The translations under genes were made by a program, and so were the position numbers. Shown here one piece after another: positions 1 through 20,984 of a stretch of DNA of 64,000 nucleotides. Below the pieces are notes generated by a model. It did not search any database. It saw only the letters and a program-made list of their open reading frames with translations, and was not told where the DNA came from. Source of the DNA: Doris montereyensis (Eukaryota; Mollusca; Gastropoda; Nudibranchia; Dorididae); the NCBI GenBank assembly GCA_037039925.1, contig JAXRKP010000179.1, positions 207,501 through 271,500 of the forward strand, read 5' to 3'. How positions within the stretch are numbered: position 1 is the first letter of the stretch; each line of letters opens with the position of its first letter.

Positions 1-10
1 TCTATTTCTC

Positions 11-69
<59 letters not shown>

Positions 70-71
70 TA
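1..71. repeat. (TC)n microsatellite
   Basis: Near-pure TC dinucleotides at the left window edge, running directly into the CTACTGGTAGGTCC minisatellite. Confidence 0.95.
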
Positions 72-259
72 CTGGTAGGTCCTGTTTCTTTCTCTCTCTG
101 CTACTGGTAGGTCCTATTTCTTTCTCTCTCTGCTACTGGTAGGTCCTATTTCTTTTCTCTCTGCTACTGGTAGGTCCTGTTTCTTTCTTTATCTGCTACT
201 GGTAGGTCCTATTTCTTTCTCTTTCTGCTACTGGTAGGTCCTATTTCTTTCTCTATCTG

Positions 260-303
<44 letters not shown>

Positions 304-849
304 TCTCTCTCTGCTACTGGTAGGTCCTATTTCTTTCTCTCTCTCTCTCTCTCTAGGTCTCTCTTTCTTTCTCTCTCTCTGCTACTGGTAGGTCCTGTTT
401 CTTTCTCTATCTGCTACTGGTAGGTCCTATTTCTTTCTCTCTCTCTGCTACTGGTTGGTCCTGTTTCTTTCTCTCTATCTGCTACTGGTAGGTCCTATTT
501 CTTTCTCTCTCTCTGCTACTGGTAGGTCCTATTTCTTTCTTTCTCTTTCTGCTACTGGTAGGTCCTATTTCTTTCTCTCTCTCTCTCTGCTACTGGTAGG
601 TCCTGTTTCTTTCTCTCTTGCTACTGGTAGGCCCTATTTTTTCTCTCTGCTACTGGTAGGTCCTAGTTCTTTCTCTCTCTGCTACTGGTAGGTCCTATTT
701 CTGGTAAGTCCTATTTCTCTCTCTCTCTGCTACTGGTAGGTCCTATTTCTCTCTCTGTGCTACTGGTAGGTCCTATTTCTTTTCTCTATCTGCTACTGGT
801 AGGTCCTATTTCTTTCTCTATCTGCTACTGGTAGGTCCTATTTCTTTAC
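66..849 (+). repeat. Minisatellite, unit about 30 bp, around CTACTGGTAGGTCCTATTTC
   Basis: More than 20 tandem units of TGCTACTGGTAGGTCC plus TATTTCTTTCTCTCTC, with unit length varying through the CT-rich spacer. The unit matches the internal part of family A repeats elsewhere in the window, for example at 62200 and 12845. The array runs directly into the 3' part of a family A copy at about 830-950. The open frames through it are translations of the repeat, not genes. Confidence 0.93.
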
Positions 850-950
850 ATTTACTCTTTTACTTCTCTTTTATCTTGCTGTTTCCTCTTAGTTAATTCA
901 CCCTGAATCACCGCATATGGTGGACGCGGTAAATTACAATTAAATAAATA
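828..950 (+). mobile_element. Family A interspersed repeat, 3' portion
   Basis: Contains CTGGTAGGTCCTATTTCTTT, TTTTATCTTGCTGTTTCCTC, then TTCACCCTGAATCACCGCAT, a GGTGGAC block and an A-rich AATAAATAAATAAA end. The same blocks in the same order occur at 12829, 33630, 35183, 37131, 38166 and 62183. Class unknown; it behaves like a short retroposon. Confidence 0.75.
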
Positions 951-1275
951 AATAAAAAGTCGAATGGAGGCATGTAATAAGGTACCTGATATTTCAATTT
1001 GATGATGTCTTTAAAAAACACAACGATTCGTTGAACGAGAGACACGAAGGCCTCATGGTTGATATCTCTACACGCGGTGCGAACGAACTGAAAGTGAAAG
1101 AAAGCGGTCTGCCTGAAACCCGCGGGACTGACTGTGTTGCAAGAGAAACCAAAGGCAAGGCAAGGCAAGCGTGGGCGTGGAGATGACCTTGGACAGCGAT
1201 GCCATTGGATCAACAGGCGCCTGGCCGGGGGTTGCGTGTGGCCAATTTCATCCCCTGGTGACCACGTCCAAACGT
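951..1275. other. Relatively GC-rich unclassified stretch
   Basis: A few hundred bases of more balanced composition between repeat arrays. Open on both strands through part of its length, but no family is recognised and no splice-bounded exon is convincing. Could be an old repeat. Confidence 0.35.
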
Positions 1276-1740
1276 TGAAGTTGAAGGGGCCTATGTATGT
1301 GTGTGTGTGTGTGTGTTTGTATGTATGTATTTTTGTAGATATGTGGGTTTGTGTGCATGTGGGTGTATTCGTGTATGTCTGTCTGTATTTATGTATGTAT
1401 GTCTGTATGCATCTGTCTGTCTGTATGCATGTCTGTATGTATGTATGTATGTATGTATGTATGTATGTATGTATGTATGTATGTTTGTATGTATGTATGT
1501 ATGTATGTATGTTTGTATGTATGTATGCATGTGTATGTATGTATGCTTTTATGTTTGTTTGTATGTGTGTACGTATGTGTATTTGGATGTATGTTTGTAC
1601 ATATGTGTGTTTGTGTGTATTTGGATATCTTCGTGTATGTATGTATGTATGTATGTATGTATGTATGTATGTATGTATGTATGTATGTATGTATGTATGT
1701 ATGTATGTATGTATGTATGTATGTATGTATATGGATGGAT
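1276..1740. repeat. (TATG)n/(TG)n compound microsatellite
   Basis: GT-rich start at 1290-1320, then interrupted TATG and TCTG units, with two long pure (TATG)n runs at about 1430-1545 and 1633-1735. It opens long HTYI/MYVC reading frames on both strands that are not genes. Confidence 0.95.
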
Positions 1741-2228
1741 GGATAGACCTGGTATGAATGTTGTGCTGAACACGCACTCAATATCCAACGTCAGTCATCG
1801 ACACATAACCCTAGAAGTAAATCACAAAAGAATGTTATGTACGTCTTTGATTTATTTCGAAATCACCCTAGGTTTCTCATTATGAAGAAGCTGGCAGTTT
1901 AGATCAACAAAATGCTGTTAGACCTGCAGAAAGGGACATGTGATTGGTTTTATCTCAAAATAAACAACGAAACATTAAAAAAGTTGTTGTTATTTCTCAC
2001 ACATATACAGGGCCCCAACCAGCGTTTCTTTGACTTTTCTATTGGATTTCTTTTCCCTCCATCCGTCCATCCTCCATCCTACCCTGCCTCAGGCAAAACG
2101 GCAGTCAATGTGTCAAAACAGCAGTCAATGTATTCAGAATAAGCTTACAATAACAAATAATCAAACAAACGAGCAAAAGCAGCTGTAAAGAAACAAAAAA
2201 TGGATGGAAATCCCTTTTCTGTCGTAGA

Positions 2229-2503
2229 TGCTCGGTTGTTCAGAGGCAAGGCGTAGGCCTCTCAAAAAAAATTCTTGAGCTGTATTTAGCAAAATCTATC
2301 TACCCAGGTAGGTGGACCGACACCTAGTCCCATAGGAGACGAACGATAAAAGGAGGTCCTGTGTGCAGATCATAACACTCTGTGCATGTTAAAGATCCCT
2401 TGGCTGTTCACAGGGCAGTCTGGGCAAAATTGAAAATCTTATGAAAAAACCCAGCGATCACCTTAGTTGTGGATGTGGGTAAATCAAATCAAATCTAAAT
2501 AAT
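2229..2503 (+). mobile_element. SINE family B copy
   Basis: Blocks in order: GGTTGTTCAGAGGCAAGGCG, AGGCCTCTCAA, CACCTAGTCCCATAGGAGAC, ATAAAAGGAGG, GCATGTTAAAGATCCC, TTGGCTGTTCACAGGGCAGT, GATCACCTTAGTTGTGGATG, and an AAATCAAATCAAATC tail. It ends 34 bp upstream of the tetraspanin exon at 2537, so it lies in the upstream intron. Confidence 0.85.
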
Positions 2504-2536
2504 AATTTAAAAAATCTTTTTCTGTCTTTTCCTCAG

Positions 2537-10095
<7,559 letters not shown>

Positions 10096-12830
10096 TATTC
10101 ATGCTCAAGAGCAAAATGGACTCTATGACATAGGGCCCAGGTCTAGCCATGACCTGATTATAAAGCTTATGAATGTGCTAAAGGGAAAAGTATATAATAC
10201 AAAAATGACTTAAATGCGGAATGTAACATTCCTTCGTGATGATGAGAACAAATTGGATTTTTAGGAACCTTTTACTTATGACAAAAACATTTTTATATAC
10301 ACGGAGTCGTCCTTATTTACCCAATCCAGAAATCAAACATACCTGACCGTAATTTCCCTCTGTTCTCATGACAGGTTACAATTTATTTAGTCATTCAAAT
10401 AATTTGAAATTTGTTTTCGTTATTATTCTTAATGGTACTTTAGCAAAATTGAATTTTTTGTCACCTCTTCAAGATTTATAAAAGGACTTCAATCACTAGT
10501 CAAGTTGAACAATCTTTATTCTCAAAGACAATCACTTCTTGTTCTTGCAGAAGTTAATCATGGATTAATTATAACAAAATTGTTTTTTTTTATTTTCCAT
10601 TTTTCTTTAATGAAAAAGCCAGTAAACTGTCGTGCAGCATCTTCTTCAGAACTTTTTAGTTTCTTTATTGGTATTTTAAATTTTCAAGTACCGGCACCAC
10701 ACCTCTCAGTCCCAAGATGACAGCTAGGAAATTTAACAAGATGATATTAATGTTTATTTTATGGCTGTTCCTCTAGTCCCATCTATTTTTCGGTTCTAGT
10801 CATTATTGCAATTTTTGTTTTAATTTTGTTACATCAAGCTTTTTTTGATCATCCGACTTTGCACCGTGCTTTTATTATTTTTCATGACATTTACATATAT
10901 ATTATATATATATATACAAATGTATACTTTTATTCCTTCCATTATATTTTGTTCCTGGAAGGAGACTTAAACGGACGGAGAGACAGAAAATCATGAATTT
11001 GCTGGTCATGGCTAGATCTTGTATCTTTCACACTCTTACATCCTCTGCCTTAGCAGAGATTCAGTTCATGTCTATACTTGTAAATACTGTTGCTGGATGT
11101 ACATTTCGTACAAAAATATTTCAATGATGTACACTTTCTACTATCAGCAGAAGGATGACAGAGGCACTTACTCTTCAACTCTTCCAGTTTTATCTTTAAT
11201 GCTTGGTCAACAACGCGCATTTTGATCATTCTGTAGGCTCTTACGCCAGTATTGAATACATGCTAATATTTTAACTCTAAATCATCATGATGTGATTTTA
11301 CATCTTTTTCTTTTCTTTCCAATTTTCCTTTCTTGAAGATCGTTTTCTTTCCTTTCTATGATTCATTGTTTTTCCTAATCTGTGTGAGATCTGAGCACAA
11401 ATTATACAATGTTACCACATTTACTAATTTTTGTAAAATGTGTTATTTAAAATTAAAATTAATTTTTGTTATGGATGACACTAGGAGTATTTTAAAGAGA
11501 TGAGTATTAGTATTAAGGGAAGAGGCGGTTGAGACTTCTTGATTGGAGTACTTTTACTGGCGCATGTTTTTGATTATTTATTTCTACTGAGTACGTTACT
11601 GGAGTTGCTAGACCTAAATTATGGAACTGATTCTTTTTCGTTGAATCGACATTGCTCTCTCTGTGTGTGCATGTGTCTGTTTAAAATGTGATTGCGGTTT
11701 CCATTATTTGATATTACCAAGCCTTCTGAAGCCATTTTACCAAAGTAACATGTATTTCAATGATGGATGATTATTAAGAGAAGCTGATAAATTTGTTAGT
11801 GTCAGTATGCTTTTACAGTAATACTTATGGTATTTATTTGTTTACTGTAACACTAAATGCTTTTCATAATACAAAAAAAGCAGCAATATGTAAGGACCGC
11901 TTACCCTGTGAACAAGTTTATGTTTTCGTAATTTACCTTTGAATTTTTTTGTACTCAGTCCTTTGAATCATGTTCTTATGGACTGTGAATCAAAGAATTT
12001 ATTGCATGACAAGTAATACTTGTACTTTGAGATCTTTTTATTACTAGCCAGATATGGACATTTTTAATTTGTCAACCAGACGCTTCATCTTTTTTAGTCA
12101 AGTTTAGTTGTTGTTGGTTTTTAGTTTGTTTTGTTGTTTTTGTTTCTGTTTTATGAAGTAGTGGAGGCTTGATGTACCATGTCTTCATCATTTGCATTGA
12201 CTTGTTATTTGTGTAACTCATTTTGAGATGTAGTGTTGAACACAACTAATCATGTAAATGAAGAGATATGACCATATGTGATGAGAAAATAAAGATAAGA
12301 TGACAATGTTAGCTGAATGATCGGCAATAAGACAACTCATGCCAATTCATATCAACCTGTTTGATTATACAGAGGGCACCACATTATTTTCATAGCAATT
12401 TTAATTCTATGCTCGATGATGATCACATAAATAAGCAGTTTAACATCGTGGGCTTGTAGTATTGTTCTTATTGGATTTTTAAAATGTACACTTGAACTTC
12501 ATTATGCCACCAACTGTTGTGCCAGTGGTAACTTGGTGTTATAAAGGGAATGGCTTTACAGCAAAAATACCCTCCACTAGTATTATAACAAGGGAGATGA
12601 TCAATGTCGATGTAAAGAACATTTAGATCTACAAGAATCTGGGACTGGCATTACAATGTAGGCCCACTGCGTGTGAAAATGCTACTGAAATACAATGTAT
12701 GTGAGAAATTGAAATTAAAGGCCTTTAATTTCAATTTCTCATGTCCTCTTCATTAGTTACCGACCTACTGCAGTTTATTTCTTTAATCATGTAGTACAAT
12801 GTAGTAGTAGTAGTGCATGTAGTAGTAGTG
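10096..12830 (+). other. Probable tetraspanin 3' UTR and intergenic sequence
   Basis: AT-rich with no coding signal. A consensus AATAAA on the + strand at 12288-12293 could end a 3' UTR of about 2.2 kb; another lies near 13922. A short AT microsatellite sits near 10900. The perfect palindrome at 12702-12741 is listed separately. Confidence 0.4.
12702..12741. repeat. Perfect 40-bp palindrome with no spacer
   Basis: Left arm TGAGAAATTGAAATTAAAGG is the exact reverse complement of right arm CCTTTAATTTCAATTTCTCA; the centre is between 12721 and 12722. All 20 base pairs match. Lies in AT-rich sequence downstream of the tetraspanin. Confidence 0.97.
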
Positions 12831-12966
12831 TGGGCGGTTGGCGGGTGGTGCTGGTAGATCCTACTTCTTTCTTTTCACTCTTCTACTTACCTGTCATCTT
12901 ACTGATTCCTCTGAAATCACCCTGAGACCACCATATGCGATGGACAGGAGACTTCAATGAAACAAA
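12829..12966 (+). mobile_element. Family A interspersed repeat copy
   Basis: GTGGGCGGTTGGCGGGTGGT, GCTGGTAGATCCTACTTCTT, CTTACCTGTCATCTTACTGA, AAATCACCCTGAGACCACCA, GCGATGGACAGG, CAATGAAACAAAG. One of the most complete copies; flanked by TAG-repeat stretches. Confidence 0.75.
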
Positions 12967-15397
12967 GTAGTAGTAGTAGTAATAGTGGGTAGGTTTGACA
13001 AAATGCTACACATCCATCTGTCCCTGGCTCCATTAGTTAGCCCCTGCTCACGTAGAGTGAGAGAGGAGTGATGAATTGCACTTGGGAATGAAACATGACA
13101 CACAGGGTCCTATTGTGTGTGTGTTTGATTCTGTGATCTTTGACAAAGCCAAACTAGATTCTACCCGCTTGCCTTACTTCAGGGAAGGGGTGGTGATGCA
13201 CAGTGGCGGTATTATGAATTGTATTTTACAATAGTTATTAAGGAATGTTAATGCAACATCTTGGCAGATGGTGGTATAATGAGTTATTTCATCTTTTTTG
13301 AAAAGGCGAAATGCTGGCGATAAGCAAGAATGACCGAAAGCAGGAGGTGGTACAGTGAGGTATGAGCGTATTTGTTTATTAATATGACAACTTCAAATCA
13401 ATTTTTGTACAAATTACTCATGTATCATTTTTCCTTGTCCATGTATTGTTGTTATTATCTTTTTTATCAAAACCATACAAGATATATTTATGCGTAATGA
13501 AGTACTAAAGGTGTAGGAATTGTAAATCTCCTCTCCATATTATCCAAAGCTAGTCACAAAGGCGAGGAGCATTCTCCTTCATGTAATGGAAAATAGAAAT
13601 GAGAAATGGATTGTTAAGTACCTATTTATTTTATTCAATTCTCACTCAAGCTGAATCAACATAGCAGAAACGTAGGATAAAAACAGTCATTTAAAACTAC
13701 GGTTTGCTTGCTTAAGGATGCATTAGTAAGCTGGACAATAAGTCTTTTTTAGAAACTCATTTCCAGCAACAAATTTCACGTGATGCATTTTTACATACGG
13801 AAAAAGCAGTCGCCCATATTACTTTTCAATGAGCAGACTGATTTTGTTTTCATTGATGAAGATAAGGTGTTAAAGAAAGTTTTCTCACAAATTTCTCTTT
13901 TTGTTGTTTTTTTTCTTTTTCTCAATAAAAGTGTGGCTTTTGTTTCTTAGGATGTAACTTGTGATAGTATGCCCCAACTTATAAATTATTGTTAAATTAA
14001 AGTTTGAGATGATGCTTAATGTTTTATTGTTACACATCTTGTCATATGGTGTTATTTATTTGAAATATTTCAATTATGATGTACTTAAATGTATTACACT
14101 ATTATTTTATTGTTTTGTTGTCCAGGCTTATTGTGATTTGGCTGCCGGTAGCCCAGCCATCATTCAGTACAAATTGCATTGTAATCCTTTTTATTTCATT
14201 TGCTCAGATTGAAGATTTTGTTTCGATTCGTAGTTTGTCAAATTTTTTGTTTACAGTTGCTTTTGTCATGTATTATATGGGTTGACAGGTTGCATTTCAT
14301 TTTTGTGATGTTAATCGTAAGCTTATACTCTCTATCTAACCAAGAGCAAAAAAATGCACACTGAAAATCAAAACCATTTCAGGTTGCGACTGGCTTTCAG
14401 AGATCACAATCATCGATGTTTGATGTTTTGAAAGTCAAATGGTAAATGTGAATCCTTTTGTTGGCATTCTTTGAATGGTAAACTGTCTGTTATGTATTGA
14501 TTGCTTTAAAAATAGTGGTTCTATTTATCCCAATGAATTCTTTTAGTATGAAAGTTTTGATGAAGTTTTGATCTAAGAAGTAAATGACATGACTTGTATT
14601 GTTTGAGCAAATTTATTTTGTCCTACTTCATTTGAAGGCAGCAGTCATCTTCGATGTTTAAACACAATATTAGCCTGATGAAAAGCCACGGAAATTATAT
14701 GATATACATGTAGATGATAACATGAAGACCTACTTGAGTCATGTAGAGTGCAATCAACATCACTTCATTGGAAAATGATCTTTTAAAAATTGCCATCGCC
14801 ATATTATGTACTAGTAAGTGTGTCAGGCAATTTAAAATCATGCTAACTTTGACAGCTTTCACTCGTCCACATCCAAAAGAAGAACAAAATTTACTAGTCA
14901 GGTGCAGATATTGTGTTAATTGGGGGAACGTGAGGGGGGATGGAGGTTGTTAGGGAAGAATGTGGTTTTAAATTTTTAAATTATTCTTTTCTTCTTCATA
15001 CCTCTCTACAGTTAAACAAAGAACTTATGCAGAGTATATCAGTACTTAATTAAACTAGATTTTATGATTCAAGGGATTAAATGTAAGCAATGTGTAAAGT
15101 GTTTAATGATTTGGAATTTTAGTTCGCATATTTTTTCTACCTGGAGCTAAGAGATTTTATAAGCCATTTTGATTTTAGAAGCCAAAACTTTAAAAAAAAC
15201 AACAACAAAAACAAACCACTTCACATGACATGCTATGAGAGAAAAAAGGGGTTAACGTTCCCTGTCATGAATGTTAACCATGACCTTGCCTTTGTTTGAC
15301 TGCGATTACCACTTAAAAATAGGTGTTGGGTTTATGTTTATGCTATCAACAATTTATAATGACTTGATTTTGACTTAACTTATGCGTGTATATCACC
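12967..15397. other. Intergenic, no gene recognised
   Basis: AT-rich unique-looking sequence with many in-frame stops. A possible AATAAA at about 13922. No exon with a family signature was found. Confidence 0.4.
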
Positions 15398-15710
15398 GCA
15401 GAAACATAAGGCCTCAACAATACTCCTCCATCTAACTCGGTTGGGCAGCCCTCCTCAGTTTTGGCTATGTCACTCTAGAGGTTTTGCTACAGTGCTTGGC
15501 GCCATGTTTGTTTCGGTTGGCCTTCTTTATGCTTTCCCTGTGGATTCCAGTCCAGGCTCTGTCTTGTAATAATGGACTGGGGCTTCTTCAATATGTGCCC
15601 AATTCAGCTGCATTTCCACTTCCCGATTTGTGTATTGATTTGAATTCGATCACTGCGTTTCCACAGTTTATCATTAGAGATTTGTCTCCGGCCATCTGAC
15701 TTTTAGGATG
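15398..15710 (-). mobile_element. LINE 3'-end remnant (C-terminal tail of a reverse transcriptase)
   Basis: The reverse strand translates to ISNDKLWKRSDRIQINTQIG, then KWKCSWIGHILKKPQ, SLDWNPQGKHKEGQPKQTW and RQAL. This is the conserved C-terminal block (ISNxxLWxRT...WIGHxLR...GKRKxGRPxxTW) downstream of the RT of RTE/CR1-type elements. The catalytic RT and endonuclease are missing. Confidence 0.8.
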
Positions 15711-15885
15711 TATCTTAAGCATCTGTGGGTAAATGTCTGCAGTCTATTTGTTTTGGTGTTTGTGGTCCTCTGTCTCTCCGAACCCCTTAGAGCAGGACTG
15801 GTTTGGTTTTTTTAATTATGTGTTAAAAATCTTGATTCATCATAATTGTCATCAATAATACAAAGGAGCCACAGTGGCTTGAGGT

Positions 15886-15971
15886 TAAAGGTGAAAAATG
15901 ACAATAAATGACCACCAATAACCTTTATTGGTGGATTCAGTTATTGTCGTTTTTCATAATTGTCACCTTTA
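15886..15971. repeat. 86-nt foldback with long imperfect stem
   Basis: Arms TAAAGGTGA and TCACCTTTA close the structure. Inside, AAAAATGACAATAAATGACC with ACCAATAA faces TTATTGGTGG with ATTCAGTTATTGTCGTTTTT around a tiny central CCT. About 33 pairs with a few bulges. Size and shape resemble a miRNA precursor or a foldback element; neither is shown. Confidence 0.8.
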
Positions 15972-16200
15972 CTCCCAGAAAAATTATTGAAAGATTAGAA
16001 TCTTTTATTTGTAAATAGTGGCTTATGTGATGTAATCTGAGTTCTTTGGTTTTGGTATCCTTAAAATTTATCCCCAAATATTTGTATACCTACTTATTGA
16101 TACAAAGAAATTTTAACCTGCTTGTCATTGTCAGTGTGAGCTAGTAGGGAAGCAAATGGAAAAATTACTTACCATGATATTATTATTGTGTTACTGTTAA

Positions 16201-16616
<416 letters not shown>

Positions 16617-19600
16617 ATACTCTGTTTGTCTTCATGTCTGTATACATAGAAGTACATGTAGTATTATATTTATCAAAAAACTTAACTCTTGCTCAAAATT
16701 GAAAGGATTGAAAAATACCTGATATGTGCTAAATTCTACCAAGGGTAATTTCAAGTTTGATATTGTGGAAAATGTTACAAATCAGGCCTATAACCTGGCA
16801 AGACAATTTTAGTGTCATGAAGGTGGCATTGAGATACTTGTAATATTTTTTATTTTTTTACATCTCATTTAAGCATTTTTTGCTTCTCTTTGCATTTTTC
16901 TTTCTTAATTAAAAAATGATAAAAGGCTTGAAATGAGGAGTATAGATATCGTTATAAGATGTTTCTGGATTTCGTGTTTTGTACTTATTCTTTTTCATTT
17001 GTAAAAACAATTTCCAGAAAAAAAGGGCCTAAAATATGAACAAGGAACCTGATATTATATCTATCCATCTTTAAAATTGTAAGGACTCGTGTTTTAGTGG
17101 AAAACTATTAAGAAATGAAAACGTTTTTATTGAAGCCATTTAATTTTTACATTGCAAATCACATGGAACAGTTATAAGAGCTACTGTATTCTTTCTTAGT
17201 GTGAAAAGCATAACTGTCTCTTAAAGATTGTTCAGAGTTGCATGACATAATGCTAACATAAAATATGCCAATGTCAATGGCAATACGTGTGCATAGCTCA
17301 AGTTTTGAAACTCATGTCTCATGTGAATTACCACACAAAAACTTAATATCTATTTCATGTTTATTGTATGCGTTTTTCATAAATGTCAACATTTGCATAA
17401 AACTATCTGTGAATGGTAGGGTTACTCTTTTGAAAAATTTGGGGAGGGCTTGCTCAAAGATTGGAAAAGGATTTCCTATTTTATATACCTCCATTATTCA
17501 TGTTTTTTGTGATATTTTTGTTAAATGTTCCAAATATAACGGAAAGAAGGGGAGAAAAAAAAAGTATGTTCTTTTAATATTCATGAACTTATACTGTCAT
17601 TAAATGAAAATTGACTTCTCTGAAGCCGGGTTGACATGATGCAGGTCAGGGGACAAAAGGCTCTTTTGCCTTGAGATAGCTCAATGAATTTCTAAACCTC
17701 ACACGACATAAGCCACGCTAAATGGTTTCTACAAGATAGCCTCAACAAATGAAGCTGCCTTGGATAGCATGCAGTGCATTTGATCTTGAAAATGAGGGAA
17801 TAAAAAAGAGATCTTGAATGTCAAAACAATGGTTAGGGGACCAAAGTAAAGTCACACTGACTTGCATATATGCGCTTAACGCCTTTGAGGGCCATCAGTC
17901 CTGTTTAATTGAGCCAACCCATATCCAGATGGAAAGGCAAGATCTATATCTGTTTGATCAAAACATCTATAATTCTAAATACTAGATAAGATCAAAAACA
18001 TACATGTAACCTGCATCTAAACCTAGGCTGATTTCATGCGTTGATCAATTTTATGGTGTGCTTTTATCAATTTATATATACGACGCTGTTCTACCTGTTT
18101 TGCCTGCTGTCTAGACACTATGCGGCAAATCGGATGTATCGTATAGACAAATTATAACATAACATAAGAGGCTATATCAAAAGTCACAATAAGATATGAA
18201 TTAACGATGGAGAAAAATGATTACTGGATCCTTGCTACCCCTATCCAGATCTGCACAAATTTTGTTTCTTAGTTTTGCGTTAGTAGTGCAAGTTTTTTAA
18301 AAATCTGTTGCATTTTTTGGGGTATGATCTTGCCCACTAACAAACCGACAAACTCGACCAATTAAAATATAACCTCGTTGACAGAGTAAATTTACCCAAT
18401 GTAACTATGGGGTCCTCTGATTGCCAAAGAATTGAGCCAATTGAGGCATGTAAGTGATGAGAGGTTCACCGTTTCAAAGCCGAATCTAATGAATGAATGA
18501 CGGAGTAAAAGAAAAATTGATCAATCTGATAGCATTCTTGCATATTGTTAGGAATGTAAAGATCAAGAAATATTAAAAGCATACTCTATATTATTGAAAA
18601 TAGTTTTATTGTCTGTTTATTTGCCTATGTCTGTCTCATATTTGTTTAAGAAGTATTTGAATTTTTTTCTTTAGCAACGTGAACCATGCTTTAATTTTGC
18701 TACAATTTTTTAAAGCAGAAACTTAATTATGATGGTGTAATTGTAGTGATCTTTCCAGGTCTGAGATTTCATTGTCTTTTGCTCTTGAAAAGAAATTTTT
18801 AAAAAAATGTCATTTATCAAATGATAAAGATAAAATTTATCAAATGATATAACCCACACATTTGGTCAGATGATTTTTTTTTTATGTTTTCTTTGTTCAA
18901 AGCCATTTTATACATACTTCATTTACAAGACATATTATTGGTTTCAAGATTGGAAAGAACAAATTCTGTCACTGTTAACTGTGTTGTAAAGAAACTCCAA
19001 ACAGCATTTTGAAAATAGAGACAAATAGAGAGAAACAATTATTTCAAAGTTTATCTTAACAAGTTATGTAGTCATAACAATCAAAATGTGCATGTTTCAA
19101 TATGTATTTTCAATACGGCCAGTTAAGGGATTTTTTCTTCCCTTCATACACTATTAGGATTTTCATGACTAGAATGACAAGTGGTCCATTTCAGTAATGT
19201 TATCATAACTTCCTCTTTTAATCTTTTGTCATGCACTGCCAATTGGCATGAAGAAAAGTAAATGATATTATCTTATGTTGATACCTTATCTTACGTTTTA
19301 TATATATATGTGTATTTCTTCAATGACAAATATAACTAGTCCAGCAAAGTAAGATCAAATTCAGTATCACCAGCTTTAGATATTTGCCTTACTTGTTTAT
19401 TACTTTTTTTTTAAATGCACCTTCTAGTCTCTCAACTTTTGTTGAGGTTTTCTTTCATTGAATAGTCATCATCATGTTTCATTAAATTTTGCATTGATAA
19501 GTATCAAATTTGATTTCCTATAATGACATGACGTATCATTTTTGTTAATGTATAAGATATGTCAGATTTTGTCTTTCTTTTTAATTCTTTCATCCAGCAA

Positions 19601-20980
19601 AGATGCATAAAATATGCAAAATTTAAACATACTTAAAAAGGCATAGGAACAATAACATGTCACTTGTATATCTGCTACTTGGTGCCTGTTGTACATTTCA
19701 CCTGTGTTCATTTTCGGCATTCATAGAACTTTACATCCAGCTGTTTTTTATGAGCATTTAAATCTTGCCTGACTGCAAGCTTGCTTTTCAATCGTTCTTT
19801 TTCCCTTCTGTTTTTCTTCTTTAAGTCACCTGTATATGATATCTTTGTTACACAGTCTATTGTTGCCAAACATTTTACAATATATTTTTGGAAAGAATAT
19901 GCTTCTTTTGTCTGATGAGTCCCTCTAATATAATTATATAAGAGTTCTTCAGTTTTATTTCTTGGAAAAAGTCTGGACAAAACAGTATTATGCTAATTGC
20001 CTTCAATGCAGCTCCAAGTATAAATCCAACAGTAATTTCCGCCTGAGCACCAGGCATAAGCGGACACACAGCGGAAATCCACCAGAAGCCCTATGAGGGG
20101 TCTCGGATTGGCTGAACATAATTTTAGAACCAGTCCTCACCCTTCCCCACCCTCCTCACCCACCCCCTCCCCCAAAAAAACAACCCATCCCAGTGTTCTC
20201 ACAAATGGATGCTCTAGAAATCCAGTGATATCAAAAGGGTACAAAAAGTTAAGAAAACTTTTCTTTCTTCGTTTCCAATTTGTATACTCACATCCTCATG
20301 ATATACTCTTTTTTCTGAATTTTTACAGTGTCTTGACTAAAGTTTGGCTTTTCTTTTTGAAATTTTTTTTTTGTTGTTTTTTTTTTGTAGAGGTGGGGAG
20401 ATTATTTTGAGGATTTTCTTCCATTGACATTCACTTTTTGTTTAGGATTTGCATTTAGGTCATTTTTTAAAAATCACTGAAATTTTTATCATTTTGAACC
20501 AAACTCTCATACAGTCCCAGAACATATAATATTGTAAAAGATGAAACCTTATAAATGTGTAATTTTATGTATGAAGAGCTTGAATAATATTAATGTAGTT
20601 TCTGAATTTTTAATGTCTTTGTTTTATGTTATGTCGTTTTTCTGTGCATGCTTTATCAGAATTTTGTTCTTATTTTTCTTTACATATATGCATTCAATTT
20701 GCTCTATGACATGCTATTGAAGCAAAATTTCCTCAGATCTAGTAACTGTGGTTTGTGTCAACAATCAACATAAAATGATGTTATTTTATGTAACATACAA
20801 TTTTTATATATACAATTTTTACAATTTGTCTCTTGAAATTCTCAGGAATACTCCGTTTAAAACGAACCCCACAAGCAAATCAAAAATTCTTGTTTATATT
20901 AAATTTTCTTTTTTTCTTTCTTTAAAGTAGGAAGTCAGAAATAGCTGATGCTTAAGCTTGAAATGTGTTTCAATGATAAA
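16617..20980. other. Intergenic, no gene recognised
   Basis: Long AT-rich stretch with no conserved reading frame and few recognisable repeats. Short open frames (for example 17265-17603, 19708-19980) show no family motif and are stop-limited by chance. Confidence 0.4.
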
Positions 20981-20984
20981 GTGT

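Noticed and set aside
1..849. Regular repeats that might suggest a CRISPR array
   Set aside because: Eukaryotic context, no unique spacers of constant length, and spacing made of CT slippage.
908..1777. 289-codon minus-strand frame rich in THTYIHTY
   Set aside because: Mostly the (TATG)n array read in reverse. The non-repeat end shows no recognised domain.
12288..12293. AATAAA as the certain tetraspanin polyadenylation site
   Set aside because: Kept only as a candidate: several AATAAA or ATTAAA hexamers occur in this AT-rich region and no transcript evidence is available.
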